From positions 1 through 9,868 of the forward strand of contig DMJA01000183.1 in NCBI GenBank assembly GCA_003451935.1: DNA of 9,868 bases, in the 5' to 3' direction. The stretch is from Verrucomicrobiota bacterium. GTDB taxonomy: Bacteria > Verrucomicrobiota > Kiritimatiellia > CAIQIC01 > Lenti-01. Every line of letters starts with the position of its first letter. Within the stretch, counting starts at the first letter, position 1. A program made the translations under genes and the position numbers. Below are positions 1-7,073 of this stretch, piece by piece. Under the pieces are notes generated by a model. It had not been told where the DNA came from. It was given only the letters and a program-made list of their open reading frames with translations, and did not search any database.

Positions 1-1
1 G

Positions 2-1657
2 GAGAAGGGCAAGGAGGCCACGCTTCGGGGGCTGCCGCAGGACTTGCGCCGCTCCAAGCCGGCGATGGAGTCGATCCATGCGGCGATCCGGCGGCTGTCG
101 GACAAGACGCATCCGAATCTCGCGGCGATCCGGCAACTGGTCCACATGGGCGAGCAAATCTATGTGGTGGGTGATTTCGCGCCGGGAGTGGACATCGGGA
201 CCTGGGCGCGCGCGGGCGAAGGCGGCAAGCGCACGCTGGACGAAACGCTGCCGGCGCTGCGGCAGATTGCGGCGGGGCTGGATTTCGCGCATCGGCAGCG
301 GATCATCCACCGCAACCTGAAACCCACGAACGTCTATCTGGGCCCGGACGGGGTGGTGCGGGTGACGGATTTCGGGCTGGCGCCCAGCCGCCACGTGACG
401 ATCGTGCGCGGCGAAGCGATGCGCACGGGATCAACGGGGCCGTATCTGGCGCCCGAACTGCGGGAGGGAGGGGAGGCGGATTCCGCCGGCGACCAGTATG
501 CGCTGGCCGTGCTGGCATGGGAAATCCTGGCCGGCGCGCCGCCGGAAGCAGGGGAGGATCCTCCCGAAGACCTGCCGGCCGCCGCGCGTGCGGCGCTGCG
601 GCGCGCCCTGTCGCCGAAGCCGCGGAACCGCTTTGTGACCTGCTCGGACTTCGCGAAGGCCATGGGCGGCGAGCGCGTCGCCGGCCGCCGGGACCGCAGC
701 GCCGGGGAGTCGAAGCGCCTGCGCGTCCGTCTGGGAGTCGCCGCGGGGCTGGTGGCGCTGGGGGGTGCCTTGGGGGCGGGCATTTGCCCGCTGCGGGCAT
801 GGCTGCAAAGCGCCCAATCGGCTCCGCCGGAGAAGGAGGCGCCGCCGCCGGTCGCGGAGGCGGAACCGCCGCCCGCCGCCAAGGGCGCGCCGCAGAAGCT
901 TGTGGCGACCACGCCGCAGCCGGTCGAAGGCCAGCCGTGGGTGACGCACACGGGCGGGATGGAATTTGTCTGGGTGCCCTCGATGCAGATGTGGGTCGGG
1001 CGCTACGAGGTCACCAACGAGGAATACCAGCAGAAGGATCCCGCGCACAGCAGCGGCGATTTCCGCGAACAGAGCCTGCAAGGGGCGCGGCAGCCGGCGG
1101 TGCGCGTGAACTTCGAGGATGTGGCGGCCTACGCCGCCTGGCTGACCGACCGGGAACGCGCCGCCGGAAAATTGCAGAATGGTTGGCGCTATCGGCTGCC
1201 CTCGCGCATGGAGGCGATCACCTACACGCGCGCCGGCCTGGACCCGGCCTATCCCTGGGGCGAAGCGTGGCCGCCGACGCGCGGCAACTATGCCGACGCC
1301 GCGCTGGGCGCGGCCTTCCCCGACATGAAATCCATCGCCGACTACCAAGACGGATTCGCGGCGACCGCCCCCGTCGAAGCCAGCGGGGAAAACGTGTGGG
1401 GGGTGTTTGGCGCGGGCGGCAACGGGTGGGAGACCACCACGAAGGCGTCGGGAACCGGCGAGTTCGGCGGCTGGCAGGGCGGCGGCTGGGACGACCATCT
1501 GGCCGCCCGCCTGGGCTGCGAGGTGCTCTATGGCTTCATCGGCAGCGCGCGCGGCGCCGTGAACGGCTTCCGCCTCGTGCTCGCGCCGGTCTCCGGCGAG
1601 GCCCCGCCGGAGTCCACGGACACGGCTGCGGCGTCCGCCGCCGCCCCGGGAAGTTGA
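2..1657 (+). CDS. Ser/Thr pseudokinase-like domain fused through a membrane anchor to a SUMF1/FGE-like domain (5' truncated)
   Basis: The reading frame is open to the window edge, so the true start lies upstream; a TTG at 44 is only a possible internal codon. Counting that Leu codon as residue 1, a kinase-like domain covers about 1-208, with DFG at 109-111 and APE at 136-138. The catalytic loop reads HRNLKPTN (89-96), so the catalytic Asp of HRD is Asn. The likely beta-3 Lys is Arg (codon 26-28), and the usual alpha-C Glu aligns with Ala14. These changes suggest a pseudokinase. A basic stretch and a hydrophobic segment (about 228-250) form a probable transmembrane helix, followed by a Pro/Ala-rich linker. 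Residues about 298-515 are SUMF1-like (GMEFVWVPSMQMWVGRYEVT, RLPSRMEA, YPWGEAWP, ending NGFRLV). The usual GNVWEW motif is GNGWET, and only one Cys (492) lies near the end, so oxidase activity is unlikely. It probably acts as a membrane-bound binding or signalling protein. Confidence 0.88.
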   Translation, partial: EKGKEATLRGLPQDLRRSKPAMESIHAAIRRLSDKTHPNLAAIRQLVHMGEQIYVVGDFAPGVDIGTWARAGEGGKRTLDETLPALRQIAAGLDFAHRQRIIHRNLKPTNVYLGPDGVVRVTDFGLAPSRHVTIVRGEAMRTGSTGPYLAPELREGGEADSAGDQYALAVLAWEILAGAPPEAGEDPPEDLPAAARAALRRALSPKPRNRFVTCSDFAKAMGGERVAGRRDRSAGESKRLRVRLGVAAGLVALGGALGAGICPLRAWLQSAQSAPPEKEAPPPVAEAEPPPAAKGAPQKLVATTPQPVEGQPWVTHTGGMEFVWVPSMQMWVGRYEVTNEEYQQKDPAHSSGDFREQSLQGARQPAVRVNFEDVAAYAAWLTDRERAAGKLQNGWRYRLPSRMEAITYTRAGLDPAYPWGEAWPPTRGNYADAALGAAFPDMKSIADYQDGFAATAPVEASGENVWGVFGAGGNGWETTTKASGTGEFGGWQGGGWDDHLAARLGCEVLYGFIGSARGAVNGFRLVLAPVSGEAPPESTDTAAASAAAPGS

Positions 1658-1668
1658 GCCTGAAAATA

Positions 1669-1719
1669 TTTTCCATTGTGTGGAAAACCCGCGAAAAGTT
1701 TTTCCATTGTGTGGAAAAC
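1669..1719. promoter_or_regulatory. Tandem pair of identical palindromic sites, probable operator
   Basis: The sequence TTTTCCATTGTGTGGAAAAC occurs twice, at 1669-1688 and 1700-1719, without mismatch. Each copy has 7-bp inverted arms (TTTTCCA and TGGAAAA) around a TTGTG centre. Centres are 31 bp apart, close to three helical turns, so two bound dimers would lie on the same face of the DNA. The pair occupies the AT-rich gap between the kinase-like gene and the export operon, 37 bp before the first start codon. This layout fits a dimeric regulator controlling the operon; a dispersed repeat family is the alternative. No convincing -35/-10 pair could be placed. Confidence 0.6.
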
Positions 1720-1755
1720 TCCGGTAGTCTTTTCGCCGTGAGAAGGCGCGGCACC

Positions 1756-2502
1756 ATGAGGCGTTGGATGATCGGCGGTTTCCTGGCCTGCATGGCGTGC
1801 GGCGCGGCGGGGGCCGAAGAGCTGACGCCGGTGGAGATCGTGCGGCGGTGCGACGACCTCCTGCGGGGGGAGGAGAGTTTCTGCAAGCTGACCATGACGG
1901 TTACGCGGCCGAAGTGGTCGCGGACGGTCGCGATGGAGGCGTGGACGCGCGGCACCAAGGACTCGTTCATTCGCGTGCTCTCGCCGCCGAAGGAGCAGGG
2001 CGTGACGTTTCTCAAGAAGGGGCGCGAGGCGTGGCAGTACGCGCCGTCCATCGACCGCGTCATCAAGATTCCGCCGTCGATGATGCTGCAGTCGTGGCTG
2101 GGGAGCGATTTCACGAACGACGACGTGGTGCGGGCGGACAGCCTCGTGGTGGACTACGACCACGTGATCGGGTCGGAGCCGGAGGAGGATGGCGTCGCGT
2201 ACTGGGTGGTCGAGGCGCGCCCGAAGCCGTCGGCCCCGGTGGTGTGGGGCCGCGTGGACCTGAAAATCCGAAAGGACGATTTCATCCCTGTCCGCGTGGA
2301 CTATTTCGACGAAGACGCCGGGCTGGTGAAGTACTACGAGACGGCAGACTTCGCCGAGGTGGAGGGGCGGCGGTTGGCGACGCGGATGACGATGCACGAC
2401 CAGTCGCGGCCGGGGCACCAGACCGAAATCCGGTACGAATCGCTGACGTTCAAACCGGACATGCGGCCCGACACGTTCACGGTGCAGAACCTGAGGCGAT
2501 AG
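1756..2502 (+). CDS. LolA-like outer-membrane lipoprotein-sorting family protein (periplasmic carrier)
   Basis: This is a 248-residue secreted protein. Residues 1-20 form a signal peptide with an AGA cleavage site before Glu21; the two nearby Cys (12, 15) do not make a good lipobox. The mature part has the hallmarks of the LolA_like family typified by spirochaete TP_0789: VLSPPKEQGVTFLKKG (75-90), a WQYAPSIDRVIKIPP stretch (93-107) and the diagnostic GSDFTNDD (116-123). Family members have a half-open beta-barrel that holds acyl chains, so a role shuttling a lipid or lipoprotein across the periplasm is likely. The ATG at 1756 is chosen because a signal peptide follows directly and GAGAAGG (1740-1746) lies 9 nt upstream. 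The frame is open far upstream, but that part overlaps the kinase-like gene and has no family resemblance. It is the first gene of the operon, 10 bp before the first permease. Confidence 0.9.
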   Translation: MRRWMIGGFLACMACGAAGAEELTPVEIVRRCDDLLRGEESFCKLTMTVTRPKWSRTVAMEAWTRGTKDSFIRVLSPPKEQGVTFLKKGREAWQYAPSIDRVIKIPPSMMLQSWLGSDFTNDDVVRADSLVVDYDHVIGSEPEEDGVAYWVVEARPKPSAPVVWGRVDLKIRKDDFIPVRVDYFDEDAGLVKYYETADFAEVEGRRLATRMTMHDQSRPGHQTEIRYESLTFKPDMRPDTFTVQNLRR

Positions 2503-2512
2503 GCGGGGCCTC

Positions 2513-3742
2513 ATGATGTTGCTGAAAACGGCGTGGCGGAACATCGGCCGCAACAAGCGGCGGTCGGTGCTCTCCGCGCTGGCGATCGGTTTCGCGTTCG
2601 GCCTGCTGGTGTTCTCCATGGCGCTCCAGCGCGGCAGCTACGTGGACATGATCCAGAACACGGTGCGCGTCCACACGGGCCATCTGCAAATCCAGCAGGC
2701 GGGGCATTTCCCGGAAAGGCTGCTGTCGGAGAAGCTCGACCCGGCGGGCATCCTGGAAGCGGTGGACAAGCTGCCGCGCGTGGTCGGCGCCGCGCCGCGC
2801 GTGATGACGGCCGCGCTCGTGAGCAAGGGCGAGCATACCTTCGGCGCGGCCGTGTTCGGCATCGATCCGGAGCGCGAGAAAACGGTGTCCACCTTGGCGA
2901 GCGTGGTGCGCGAAGGGGCGTTCCTCGCGCCGGACGACCGGGAGGGCGTGTTGCTGGGAACGACGCTGGCCAAAAACCTTGGCGCGGCGGTGGGCGACGA
3001 AATCGTGTTCATCGGACAGGGGGCGGACGGCTCGATGGCGGCGGGCAAGCTGATTGTCCGCGGCCTGTTCAAGATGGGGATGGGCGATCTGGACCGGGCG
3101 GCGATGGCCGTGCACCTCGCGACGGTGCAGAAGGCGTTTTCGATGGAGGGCGGCGTCACCGAGATTGCCGTCCTGCTGGATAGCGAACGGATGCGGCCGG
3201 AAGCGGAGCGGGAGGTGCGCGCCAAGCTGGATGGCATGGGCCGGAAGGATGCCGTCGTGCTGGGCTGGCCGACGCTGATGCCGGGCGTGGAGCAGGGCAT
3301 CCGGGTGGATTGGAACAGCGGGCTGATCATGTACGCGGCGCTGGTGCTGGTGGTGGGATTCGGCATCGCCAACACGTTTCTGATGGCCTACATGGAGCGC
3401 ATCCACGAGCTGGGCGTTTTGCTGGCGCTGGGGATGCCGCCGCGCCGCCTCTCGCGGATGGTCTATCTCGAATCGGTCCTGCTGGTGGGGCTCGGGATTC
3501 TCGTCGGTTTGGCGGGGGGGGTGCCCATCACCTATTACTATCAAGTCAACGGCATTGATTTCGGCATCAACGAGGAATTGACCGCCAAGTACGGGATGAG
3601 TTCCGTGATCCATGCGCAGCTCGAGCCGCTGGTGTTCGCATGGGCGGGGGGCATCGTGCTGGCGATTTCGCTGGCGGTGGCGCTCTATCCCGCGCTCAAG
3701 GCGGCGCGCATCAAGCCGGTGGAGGCGTTGCGCCACACGTGA
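2513..3742 (+). CDS. ABC transporter permease, FtsX/LolC-E/MacB type (first of a pair)
   Basis: A 409-residue inner-membrane protein with the four-helix layout of this family: one N-terminal helix (about 19-38), a large periplasmic domain (about 40-265) and three C-terminal helices (about 270-292, 318-340, 372-392). The FtsX-type cytoplasmic coupling segment reads NTFLMAYMERIHELGVLLAL (287-306), and the C-terminus has the typical LYPALKAARIKPVEALRH. Such permeases use ATP hydrolysis inside the cell to drive periplasmic movements that extract lipoproteins or other substrates from the membrane. The start is ATGATG at 2513/2516; the ribosome site is weak (AGGCGGGG over the preceding stop), so the gene is probably coupled to the LolA-like gene. 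Its last bases overlap the next permease. Substrate is unknown. A MacB-like drug or toxin role is less likely because the ATPase is separate and a LolA-like protein is present. Confidence 0.92.
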   Translation: MMLLKTAWRNIGRNKRRSVLSALAIGFAFGLLVFSMALQRGSYVDMIQNTVRVHTGHLQIQQAGHFPERLLSEKLDPAGILEAVDKLPRVVGAAPRVMTAALVSKGEHTFGAAVFGIDPEREKTVSTLASVVREGAFLAPDDREGVLLGTTLAKNLGAAVGDEIVFIGQGADGSMAAGKLIVRGLFKMGMGDLDRAAMAVHLATVQKAFSMEGGVTEIAVLLDSERMRPEAEREVRAKLDGMGRKDAVVLGWPTLMPGVEQGIRVDWNSGLIMYAALVLVVGFGIANTFLMAYMERIHELGVLLALGMPPRRLSRMVYLESVLLVGLGILVGLAGGVPITYYYQVNGIDFGINEELTAKYGMSSVIHAQLEPLVFAWAGGIVLAISLAVALYPALKAARIKPVEALRHT

Positions 3743-4968
3743 AAACGCTCGTCAAGATGGCGTGGCTGAACCTCTGGCGCAACCCGCGCCGGACGGTCAT
3801 CCTGCTGTGCGCGATGGCGGCGGGGCTGGTGGGCATCCTCTTCTCGATGGGTTTCGTCAACGGCTGGATCCGCCAACTGGTGGCCGACTCTGTCAACATC
3901 TACGAGAGCCACGTCAAGATCCTCGCGAAGGGCTACAACGACAACCCGGTGATCGAAAACAATTTCGAGCCGTCGGAGAAGATTCTGTCGGCGCTGGCGG
4001 CCGATCCGCGCGTGAAGAGCTGGGTGCCGCGCGTCGCCGTGCAGGGCCTGCTGTCTACGCCGGAGCATTCCCTCGTAGTGACGATCATCGGGACGGACCC
4101 GGCGCGCGAACTCGAGGTTTCGACGGCATGTCAAATGCTGGCCGAGGGCCGCCCGTTGTCCGGCGGGGCACCAGGCGAAATCCTCATTGGCCAGGATCTG
4201 GCGGAGAAAATCAAAAAGGGCTTGGGCAAAAAGGTGGTGCTGATGTCGCAGCAGCTCGGCGGCGAGATCGGCACCGGCGCGTTCCGGGCGGCGGGCATCT
4301 TCGACGTCGGCAACGGGGGCTACAACGAGGGCAACATCTACATTTCGCTGGGCGAGGCGCAGCAAATGCTGAATCTGGGCGGGCGCGTCACCGAAATTTC
4401 CGTCCTCCTGCACGACATCGAGCAAAGCGCGGCCTTTGCCGCGGATTTGGCGGCGCGGCTGGACGATCCGGCCCTCGAGGTGCTGACGTGGCGGCAGCGA
4501 TTGCTCTACGTCCACGAGACACTCGAAATGATGGGCCAGTACACGTGGATCTATTACGCCATCTTTTACATCGCGATGGCGTTTGGCATCGTGAACACGC
4601 TGATGATCTCCATCGGCGAACGCACGCACGAAATCGGCGTCCTGATGGCCGTCGGGATGTCTCGGACGCGCCTCATGTCGATGATCCTGCTTGAATCATT
4701 CTTCATCGCGGTGGTCGCGGTCATCGCCGGCCTGGCGGCGGGCGGCGCGCTGGTGGCGTGGTTCCATGTCCGCGGCATCGACTTGAGCTCGTTCGCGGAA
4801 GGGTTGGATCTGTACGGCATGGCGCACGTCATCCGGCCGGTTTTGGTGTCCGCGGACGTGGTGTCCGCGATGGCGGGAACCTTTGCGATTTCGATTTTGT
4901 TTTCGCTGCTGCCGGCGTGGCGGGCGGCGCGGCTCGTTCCGGTGGCGGCGCTGCGGCAGGCGGGATAG
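3739..4968 (+). CDS. ABC transporter permease, FtsX/LolC-E/MacB type (second of a pair)
   Basis: A paralogue of the preceding permease with the same length (409 residues) and layout: helix about 19-38, periplasmic domain about 42-265, helices about 270-292, 318-342 and 372-393. The coupling segment is NTLMISIGERTHEIGVLMAV (286-305), and the C-terminus LPAWRAARLVPVAALR matches its partner. I place the start at GTG 3739, which overlaps the previous stop as GTGA. The resulting N-terminus, VKTLVKMAWLNLWRNPRR, lines up with MMLLKTAWRNIGRNKRR of the partner. An ATG at 3757 would cut into this conserved region, and the open frame further upstream overlaps the first permease. The two proteins are clearly diverged in the periplasmic domain, so a heterodimer like LolC-LolE is more likely than two homodimers. 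Confidence 0.92.
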   Translation: MKTLVKMAWLNLWRNPRRTVILLCAMAAGLVGILFSMGFVNGWIRQLVADSVNIYESHVKILAKGYNDNPVIENNFEPSEKILSALAADPRVKSWVPRVAVQGLLSTPEHSLVVTIIGTDPARELEVSTACQMLAEGRPLSGGAPGEILIGQDLAEKIKKGLGKKVVLMSQQLGGEIGTGAFRAAGIFDVGNGGYNEGNIYISLGEAQQMLNLGGRVTEISVLLHDIEQSAAFAADLAARLDDPALEVLTWRQRLLYVHETLEMMGQYTWIYYAIFYIAMAFGIVNTLMISIGERTHEIGVLMAVGMSRTRLMSMILLESFFIAVVAVIAGLAAGGALVAWFHVRGIDLSSFAEGLDLYGMAHVIRPVLVSADVVSAMAGTFAISILFSLLPAWRAARLVPVAALRQAG

Positions 4969-4977
4969 GAGGAGAGG
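4967..4977 (+). promoter_or_regulatory. Ribosome binding site overlapping the preceding stop codon
   Basis: AGGAGGAGAGG begins inside the TAG stop of the second permease and ends 6 nt before the ATG at 4984. It is the strongest Shine-Dalgarno match in the window, and its position suggests reinitiation by ribosomes leaving the permease gene, plus high ATPase expression. Confidence 0.7.
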
Positions 4978-4983
4978 TGCGCG

Positions 4984-5682
4984 ATGACGATCGTGGAAAC
5001 CAAAGGCGTGACGAAGGACTACCGCGAGGGGCGGACGGACGTCCACGCCCTGCGCGGGGTGGACCTGAAAATCGGCGAGGGCGAGTTCATCGCCGTGGCC
5101 GGGCCGTCGGGCTCTGGCAAGACGACGCTTTTGAACATCGTCAGCGGGCTGGATTCGGCCACCGCCGGCGAGGTGCGCGTGGACGGCGAGGAGATTTCAG
5201 GGATGCGGCCGGCCGCACTCAGCGGGCTCCGGTTGCGCAAGATCGGGTTTGTGTTCCAGTCGTACAACCTGATTCCCGTGCTGACGGCGCGGGAGAACGT
5301 CGAATTCACGATGCTGCTGCAGGGCGTGCCGGCCGGCGAGCGGCGGAAGCGCGCGCTGGAGATGCTCCGGCACGTCGGGCTGGAGGGGCTGGAGAACCGC
5401 CGCCCGCCGACGCTGTCCGGCGGGCAACAGCAGCGCGTGGCCGTGGCGCGCGCCATCGTCACGCGCCCGCGGCTGGTGCTGGCGGACGAGCCGACGGCGA
5501 ACCTCGACTCGGAGACCGGCGCGAAGCTGCTTGATTTGATGCGCGAGCTGAACCGCGAAGAGAACATGACCTTCGTGTTTTCCACGCACGACCCGATGGT
5601 GATGGACTACTCGCGCCGGCTGATCCGCCTGCACGATGGCCAGGTGGCGTCGGACGAACGACGGGAGGGGGAGGGAGGATGA
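4984..5682 (+). CDS. ABC transporter ATP-binding protein, LolD/MacB type
   Basis: A 232-residue cytoplasmic ATPase with every motif in place: Walker A GPSGSGKTT (40-48), Q-loop FVFQSYNLIP (89-98), signature LSGGQQQRVAVARA (144-157), Walker B LVLADEP with catalytic Glu169, D-loop, and switch His202 in STHD. The sequence FQSYNLIPVLTARENVE and the short length are typical of the LolD/FtsE/MacB group (COG1136) that partners FtsX-type permeases. It should energise the two permeases just upstream. The last ten or so residues are an acidic/basic tail without clear function. The gene begins 15 bp after the second permease and its TGA overlaps the ATG of the barrel gene as ATGA, which ties all four transport genes and the outer-membrane protein into one unit. 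Confidence 0.95.
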   Translation: MTIVETKGVTKDYREGRTDVHALRGVDLKIGEGEFIAVAGPSGSGKTTLLNIVSGLDSATAGEVRVDGEEISGMRPAALSGLRLRKIGFVFQSYNLIPVLTARENVEFTMLLQGVPAGERRKRALEMLRHVGLEGLENRRPPTLSGGQQQRVAVARAIVTRPRLVLADEPTANLDSETGAKLLDLMRELNREENMTFVFSTHDPMVMDYSRRLIRLHDGQVASDERREGEGG

Positions 5683-7025
5683 AGTTGGGCGAGTGCCATT
5701 CTGTGGGCTGGAAACAGCCCGGCTCGGCAGGGACGCCACGCCCTACCCAAAGACCATTCCGCGGATTTCAGGTAGGGCGAACCGTCCCGGTGAGCCGTGT
5801 TTATTTGGGTTCCTTCTTGTTGGCGGCAATGTGGGCCGGTTCGGTATTTGCTGATACCGTCGAATTCACGGGTTATTGGAAGTCGTTTCTTTCCGCCACC
5901 GACGTCCGGGACAGCTACCGGCGGCTCGGGCTCTGGGACAACGGCTATCTGGCGGATGACGTGGAACGCGTGCGCCTGAAATTCCAATGCGTACCGTCCG
6001 GCGAGCTGGCGTTCGGGATGCACTACGAGGCGGTTCTGCACTGGGGCGACACGGTGAAGCTGCGCCCGCGCCTGGAGGAGAGCGCCATCTTGCCGGAACG
6101 CCCGCGCTTCATGCAGCTGGAGGACGAGATCCTCGACGATGGAGCGGTTCAGGCAACCCATGGCCTGGATCGCCTGTGGGTGCGGCTGGAACCGTCTTCG
6201 CGCCTGCAGCTGACGTTCGGCCGGCAGGCGGTGGGTTGGGGCACGGGTCTGATCTGGAGCCCTTCCGATTTGTTCGCCGCGTTTTCCCCGACGGAAATCG
6301 ACCGCGAGGAAAGGGTGGGCGTGGATGTCGCGCGGTTGATCCTGCAGCCGCATTCCAATCTCTCCCTCGACGTGGTGGGCGAGCCGCTCGATCTTGAACA
6401 GCAGTGGACGGCCAACGCGGACGACTCCTCGCTGGTGGCGCGGCTGGGCACGCATGTCGGCGAGTATGACCTTCATCTTTGCGGGGGCGTCGTCCAATCC
6501 GATCTCGTGCTGGGCGGCGATTTTGCCGGCAATTTGGGCGATGCCGGATTCCGCGGCGAGGCGCTGCAAACGTGGGTGGACGAGAGCGGGCAGCGCGACT
6601 ATTTCCGCGGGCTGCTCGGGCTCGACTATGGATTCGCATGGGCGTGGAATCCCTACGTGGCCGTCGAATATTACTATAACGGCCTGGGGGAGGCCGATCC
6701 AGCGGACTACGCGCCGCGCCGGATGGAGACCTCGGTGAGGCGGGTGTTCGAGCGCGGCATCGCCTACAACATCGGCCGCGACTATCTGGGCGGCACGTTC
6801 CGCATCCAGCCGAACGCGCTGCTGACGTTCCAGGCCACAACGTTGGCCAACCTGCACGACGGCAGCTTTCGCGAGTTTGCGACACTGGCCTGGTCGGTGG
6901 CGGAGGACTTCGACTTGATCTTCGGCGCGGATTTTGGAATCGGGGCCGGTGGCGGCGAATTCACGGGGCTGGAAGGGCTGGGTTTGCCTGATTTGTATTT
7001 CCTGCATGGGAAGTTCTATTTTTGA
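5679..7025 (+). CDS. Outer-membrane beta-barrel protein coupled to the ABC export operon
   Basis: A protein of 448 residues from ATG 5679, or 411 from GTG 5790. A typical signal peptide (V38 to A58, ending SVFA before DTVEF) comes only after 37 residues encoded by an inverted-repeat element. The mature part has alternating polar/aromatic strands, GRQAVGWGTGLIWSPSDLF (181-199), GVDVARL (214-220), a tyrosine-rich EYYYNGLG, and ends in Phe, the usual signal for barrel insertion. I read it as a porin-like barrel of roughly DUF1302/alginate-export type, but the exact family is uncertain. ATG 5679 has a good purine-rich site (5664-5669) and overlaps the ATPase stop. GTG 5790 would give a normal signal peptide but has only a weak GGTAGGG 12 nt upstream. 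The protein is probably the outer-membrane acceptor or exit for whatever the LolA-like carrier and ABC transporter move. Confidence 0.82.
   Translation: MKLGECHSVGWKQPGSAGTPRPTQRPFRGFQVGRTVPVSRVYLGSFLLAAMWAGSVFADTVEFTGYWKSFLSATDVRDSYRRLGLWDNGYLADDVERVRLKFQCVPSGELAFGMHYEAVLHWGDTVKLRPRLEESAILPERPRFMQLEDEILDDGAVQATHGLDRLWVRLEPSSRLQLTFGRQAVGWGTGLIWSPSDLFAAFSPTEIDREERVGVDVARLILQPHSNLSLDVVGEPLDLEQQWTANADDSSLVARLGTHVGEYDLHLCGGVVQSDLVLGGDFAGNLGDAGFRGEALQTWVDESGQRDYFRGLLGLDYGFAWAWNPYVAVEYYYNGLGEADPADYAPRRMETSVRRVFERGIAYNIGRDYLGGTFRIQPNALLTFQATTLANLHDGSFREFATLAWSVAEDFDLIFGADFGIGAGGGEFTGLEGLGLPDLYFLHGKFYF
5705..5797. repeat. REP-like composite inverted repeat inside the 5' end of the barrel gene
   Basis: A perfect hairpin (GGGCTG, GAAA tetraloop, CAGCCC; 5705-5720) is followed by two long imperfect inverted arms. 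The first, 5720-5747, begins CGGCTCGGCAGGGAC and ends CGCCCTACC. The second, 5771-5797, begins GGTAGGGCG and ends GTGAGCCG. Only 23 bp separate them. The GGTAGGGCG / CGCCCTACC ends look like a dispersed intergenic palindrome of the REP or small-MITE kind. Here the element lies in frame between the coupled ATG of the barrel gene and its signal peptide. As RNA it could also fold and affect translation. Only one copy is visible in the window, so its repeat status elsewhere is inferred. Confidence 0.6.
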
Positions 7026-7035
7026 TGAATCGAAA

Positions 7036-7060
7036 CCGGCTCCACCGTGGCCGGCTACAA
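7036..7060 (+). repeat. REP-like palindrome, left copy flanking the RAYT pseudogene
   Basis: This 25-bp element ends in GTGGCCGGCTACAA (7047-7060), identical to the end of the copy at 7541-7565. Over 25 bp the two agree at 22 positions. CCGGC (7036-7040) pairs with GCCGG (7050-7054). It starts 10 bp after the barrel-gene stop, where it may also stabilise the operon's 3' end; no clear T-tract terminator is seen there. Confidence 0.65.
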
Positions 7061-7073
7061 CGGGCAAGATTGG

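Noticed and set aside
44..46. TTG as the start of the kinase-like gene
   Set aside because: The frame is open to base 2 and the upstream residues fit the beta-3 region of a kinase fold, so the gene begins outside the window.
1669..1719. Intrinsic terminator of the kinase-like gene
   Set aside because: The stems are AT-rich with no following T-tract, and two exact tandem copies fit a binding site better.
517..1755. Long open frame running upstream of the LolA-like gene in the same frame
   Set aside because: It overlaps the kinase-like gene, is rich in Arg/Gly/Ala without domain resemblance, and the signal peptide and ribosome site place the start at 1756.
2477..3736. Long minus-strand frame opposite the first permease
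   Set aside because: The translation is His/Arg/Gln-rich, typical antisense composition of a GC-rich gene, with no motif, and the plus strand has a clear permease.
5705..5797. CRISPR array
   Set aside because: There are only two imperfect arms in inverted orientation, with no regular spacers or cas genes nearby.
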